Notes under the pieces: generated by a model
The model's input: only the letters and a program-made list of their open reading frames with translations
Database searches by the model: none
Told to the model about the DNA's origin: nothing
Position numbers and translations under genes: made by a program
Shown here: positions 62,257 to 64,000 of the stretch, piece after piece
Layout of the letters: every line of letters begins with the position of its first letter
How positions within the stretch are numbered: position 1 is the stretch's first letter
Source: Pseudovibrio exalbescens
GTDB taxonomy: Bacteria; Pseudomonadota; Alphaproteobacteria; Rhizobiales; Stappiaceae
Direction: 5' to 3'
DNA: 64,000 nucleotides
Assembly: GCF_028737195.1 (NCBI RefSeq)
Contig: NZ_JAQZAJ010000005.1
Coordinates: 1-64,000 of the forward strand

Positions 62257-62877
62257 CTACAAAGGACTATAGGGTGCACGCGAAGACCGGAGTGCATCCT
62301 CAAGTAGATCCAACCGATCTTGGCCCCAGAAAGGCTCGCCTTTCAGAACATAAGCCGGTGACCCTACTACTCCCATTGATATTGCAAGTTTTTTGTTCTC
62401 TTCGAAAGCCTCCAAGATGTGGGGATCACGCGTCTTCTCCATGACCTCCTCCGCCTTGAGGCCCATCTGCAAGAGAATGTCGGATACAACTTGCTCGTCC
62501 CCAATATCCTTGTCTTCCGCCCATATTGCCTGAAACACCCTTAGGGAAAATTGCCCCACTGGCCCATCGGTTTCCTGCAAAACAACCGCCGCCAGATCAG
62601 ATGGCAAAGGATTGGTAGGAAAGAAAGCTGGTTTGAAATTGAGCGCAACCTGACGCTTCTCCTTCCAGCGCTGTAGCTCGATCCAGCGGTAGGCCTGACG
62701 TGCTGGGTGGCGCTGACCAAGTGGCAAACCTCCGGTTTGCTCAAAGACCTGACCAAGCGCGACAGGACGAAAGTGAACTTTCACTTGGTATTGCTTCGTC
62801 AAACGAAGAAAATCCTGATGCCCGAGATAGGCCCAAGGCGACATATGGGTATAGAAGTAATCGATTTGCTCAGACAT
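62257..62877 (-). CDS. DsbA-family 2-hydroxychromene-2-carboxylate isomerase
   Basis: 206 residues starting MSEQIDYFYTHMSPWAYLGH, with GGAGGAACC directly upstream of ATG 62877. The thioredoxin/kappa-GST-like fold of the HCCA isomerase group is indicated by SPWAYLGH (the active-site Ser replaces the DsbA cysteines), the helical insert and GVVGSPAYVLKGEPFWGQDRL near the C-terminus. HCCA isomerase acts with glutathione in naphthalene breakdown, but most genomic members are of unknown substrate. No aromatic-degradation genes are nearby, so a general isomerase or glutathione role is more likely. Confidence 0.9.
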   Translation of the reverse strand: MSEQIDYFYTHMSPWAYLGHQDFLRLTKQYQVKVHFRPVALGQVFEQTGGLPLGQRHPARQAYRWIELQRWKEKRQVALNFKPAFFPTNPLPSDLAAVVLQETDGPVGQFSLRVFQAIWAEDKDIGDEQVVSDILLQMGLKAEEVMEKTRDPHILEAFEENKKLAISMGVVGSPAYVLKGEPFWGQDRLDLLEDALRSSRAPYSPL

Positions 62878-62950
62878 GGTTCCTCCGGATTCAAGCGCTG
62901 CCGCCACATTGGTGCCCCAAGGGAATCCGCTTAGCAACAGTTTTAGACTA

Positions 62951-64000
62951 CTAGAGGCCCAATCGGCGTTTTAACACTGTCAAATTATCGGGATCAGCGT
63001 CGGGTAGAAACTCCTCAAGCTGCAAGTCAGAAAGCTCAATTCCTGCTTTGCGGCGCGGGGCAGCGTGACCATCGCTAAAGCTAAGCTGAAAGACCATCTG
63101 CGTTTCAGGCAACTGCTCCAGCTCCCGCAATGGGCCAAACCGCGCCAATGTATGCTCCTTGAAGACCCTGGCAACAATCCGCCATGCCTCTGGTCTCTCA
63201 GAAAGCAGCGCCTTACCAATTGGAAGCAGCGACCCGCCAGCCGCGTCGCTGGGAACGCCAAACGACAACAGAACCGGGCCGGGTCTGGTCAGCCCCTTGG
63301 CGAATTCCGCATGCATGACTTGCGCACGCACTTGTTGGCTCGGGCGTTTCAACAGGTAGCAAGGCAGCCCTGCCTCCCTGTCCAATGGCACCAGTGTAAT
63401 GGCTTCAGTGTCCGCAGATCTCCAGAAAGCCTCAATTGCGTCCGCCCCCAAGCCAACAGCTGTCACGTAGCCTAGCGCCTCAGGGGAAGAGCCCGAAAGC
63501 CCCAGAGGCACGAACGACCACCTGCACTGTTGTGTGTTTGAGCCAAGCGCCCTTTCAATCTCTTTTGCAGGCAGCAGCCGGTTCTTGTTCCGACAGCACA
63601 AAATTCCTTCATAGGCACCAGATGCCAATGAGTTTGGCAACTCGACCTTCCCAGGAGGTTTGATCAGGTTGCCTTCAAGGTCATGAAACTCCGTGTTCTC
63701 TGCGCGAAGCACGATACATCTCATCCCTCTCGGCTGGCCTTTATAGGCATAGCGAGCAAGATCCAGCCTTCCGATGTCCTCAGCTTCCAGCGGCTGCCAG
63801 GCAACCCCGTGAACCTTAGGCACGCTGCCAGTCGTTATTGGCTGCTCGGCCTCACCGTTTAACCAGCGCATTAAGGAGACGGGAGGGTGCGGGTGTTGCC
63901 GCCATACTTGCGAAATGGCCTCAGCACTCTGATTTGAATGCTCGGAAAGCGCCTGCCAGATAAACACAGGCGGCAAGACTGGAAGCTTTGTCCCTCGCAG
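62951..64000 (-). CDS. Unrecognised protein, 5' end beyond the window
   Basis: At least 349 codons are open from the right edge to the stop at 62951. The first possible start inside is TTG 63976, but no ribosome binding site is evident and the frame stays open to the edge, so the gene probably begins outside. I do not recognise the family. Visible features are YAYKGQPRGMRCIVLRAEN, ILCCRNKNRLLPAKEIE with adjacent cysteines, and a C-terminal segment ending LTVLKRRLGL. No signal peptide or membrane helix is seen in the available part. Confidence 0.7.
   Translation of the reverse strand: MRGTKLPVLPPVFIWQALSEHSNQSAEAISQVWRQHPHPPVSLMRWLNGEAEQPITTGSVPKVHGVAWQPLEAEDIGRLDLARYAYKGQPRGMRCIVLRAENTEFHDLEGNLIKPPGKVELPNSLASGAYEGILCCRNKNRLLPAKEIERALGSNTQQCRWSFVPLGLSGSSPEALGYVTAVGLGADAIEAFWRSADTEAITLVPLDREAGLPCYLLKRPSQQVRAQVMHAEFAKGLTRPGPVLLSFGVPSDAAGGSLLPIGKALLSERPEAWRIVARVFKEHTLARFGPLRELEQLPETQMVFQLSFSDGHAAPRRKAGIELSDLQLEEFLPDADPDNLTVLKRRLGL

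Overview
The window comes from an alphaproteobacterial chromosome of about 55-60% GC. Three things point there: the conserved block murA - DUF2948 - hisD - UPF0262 - low-MW phosphatase - infA - maf with yacG nearby, a C4-pathway hemA (5-aminolevulinate synthase), and a FixLJ-FixK / ccoNOQP-ccoGHIS microoxic module. A marine Hyphomicrobiales lineage such as Stappiaceae/Pseudovibrio is my guess. No phage, insertion sequence or CRISPR array was recognised.

Layout. 1-4.9 kb holds no convincing gene. It is a higher-order repeat array in which four repeat families recur in the same order with a period of about 600 bp, followed by a degenerate 12-bp tandem. 4.98-17.56 kb is one giant secreted RTX/adhesin gene built on a super-repeat of about 540 aa, three copies of which carry an inserted NGSFE-type carbohydrate-binding-like module. 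17.65-22.0 kb is a leftward cluster: an AfsA-like hotdog protein, a HAD phosphatase and a DUF2165 membrane protein in an overlapping operon, then a MerR regulator, then an MFS transporter coupled to a small unknown protein. All three promoters carry the same 18-bp operator-like motif. I consider this the best candidate for an undescribed small-molecule (butenolide/butyrolactone-like) signalling system. 22.3-26.2 kb holds tRNA-Phe, a hydrolase, an acetoacetate decarboxylase family protein and a periplasmic 5'-nucleotidase.

26.4-33.1 kb is the conserved housekeeping block plus tRNA-Thr and a newly called 52-aa gene. 34.0-50.3 kb is an almost complete oxygen-responsive island: hemA, ccoS-ccoI-ccoH-ccoG, ccoP-ccoQ-ccoO-ccoN, an AbrB-type membrane protein, hemN, fixK, a single-domain receiver, fixJ and a soluble heme-PAS fixL. 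FNR/FixK-type boxes (TTGNN-N4-NNCAA) lie in front of hemA, ccoN and hemN, with a weaker one in front of fixL. The expected circuit is: low oxygen activates FixL, FixL phosphorylates FixJ, FixJ induces fixK, and FixK turns on the high-affinity cbb3 oxidase, its assembly factors and heme synthesis.

50.3-64.0 kb has an aminotransferase, a PutP-like hybrid sensor kinase convergent with a LuxR-type response regulator, a prolyl iminopeptidase, a YjbQ-family protein, an HSL-type esterase followed by a double-hotdog thioesterase-like protein, a periplasmic coiled-coil protein, a DsbA-like HCCA isomerase and an unrecognised gene running off the right edge. Starts were adjusted from the longest frame wherever a ribosome binding site or family length favoured another codon; each case is stated in its entry.
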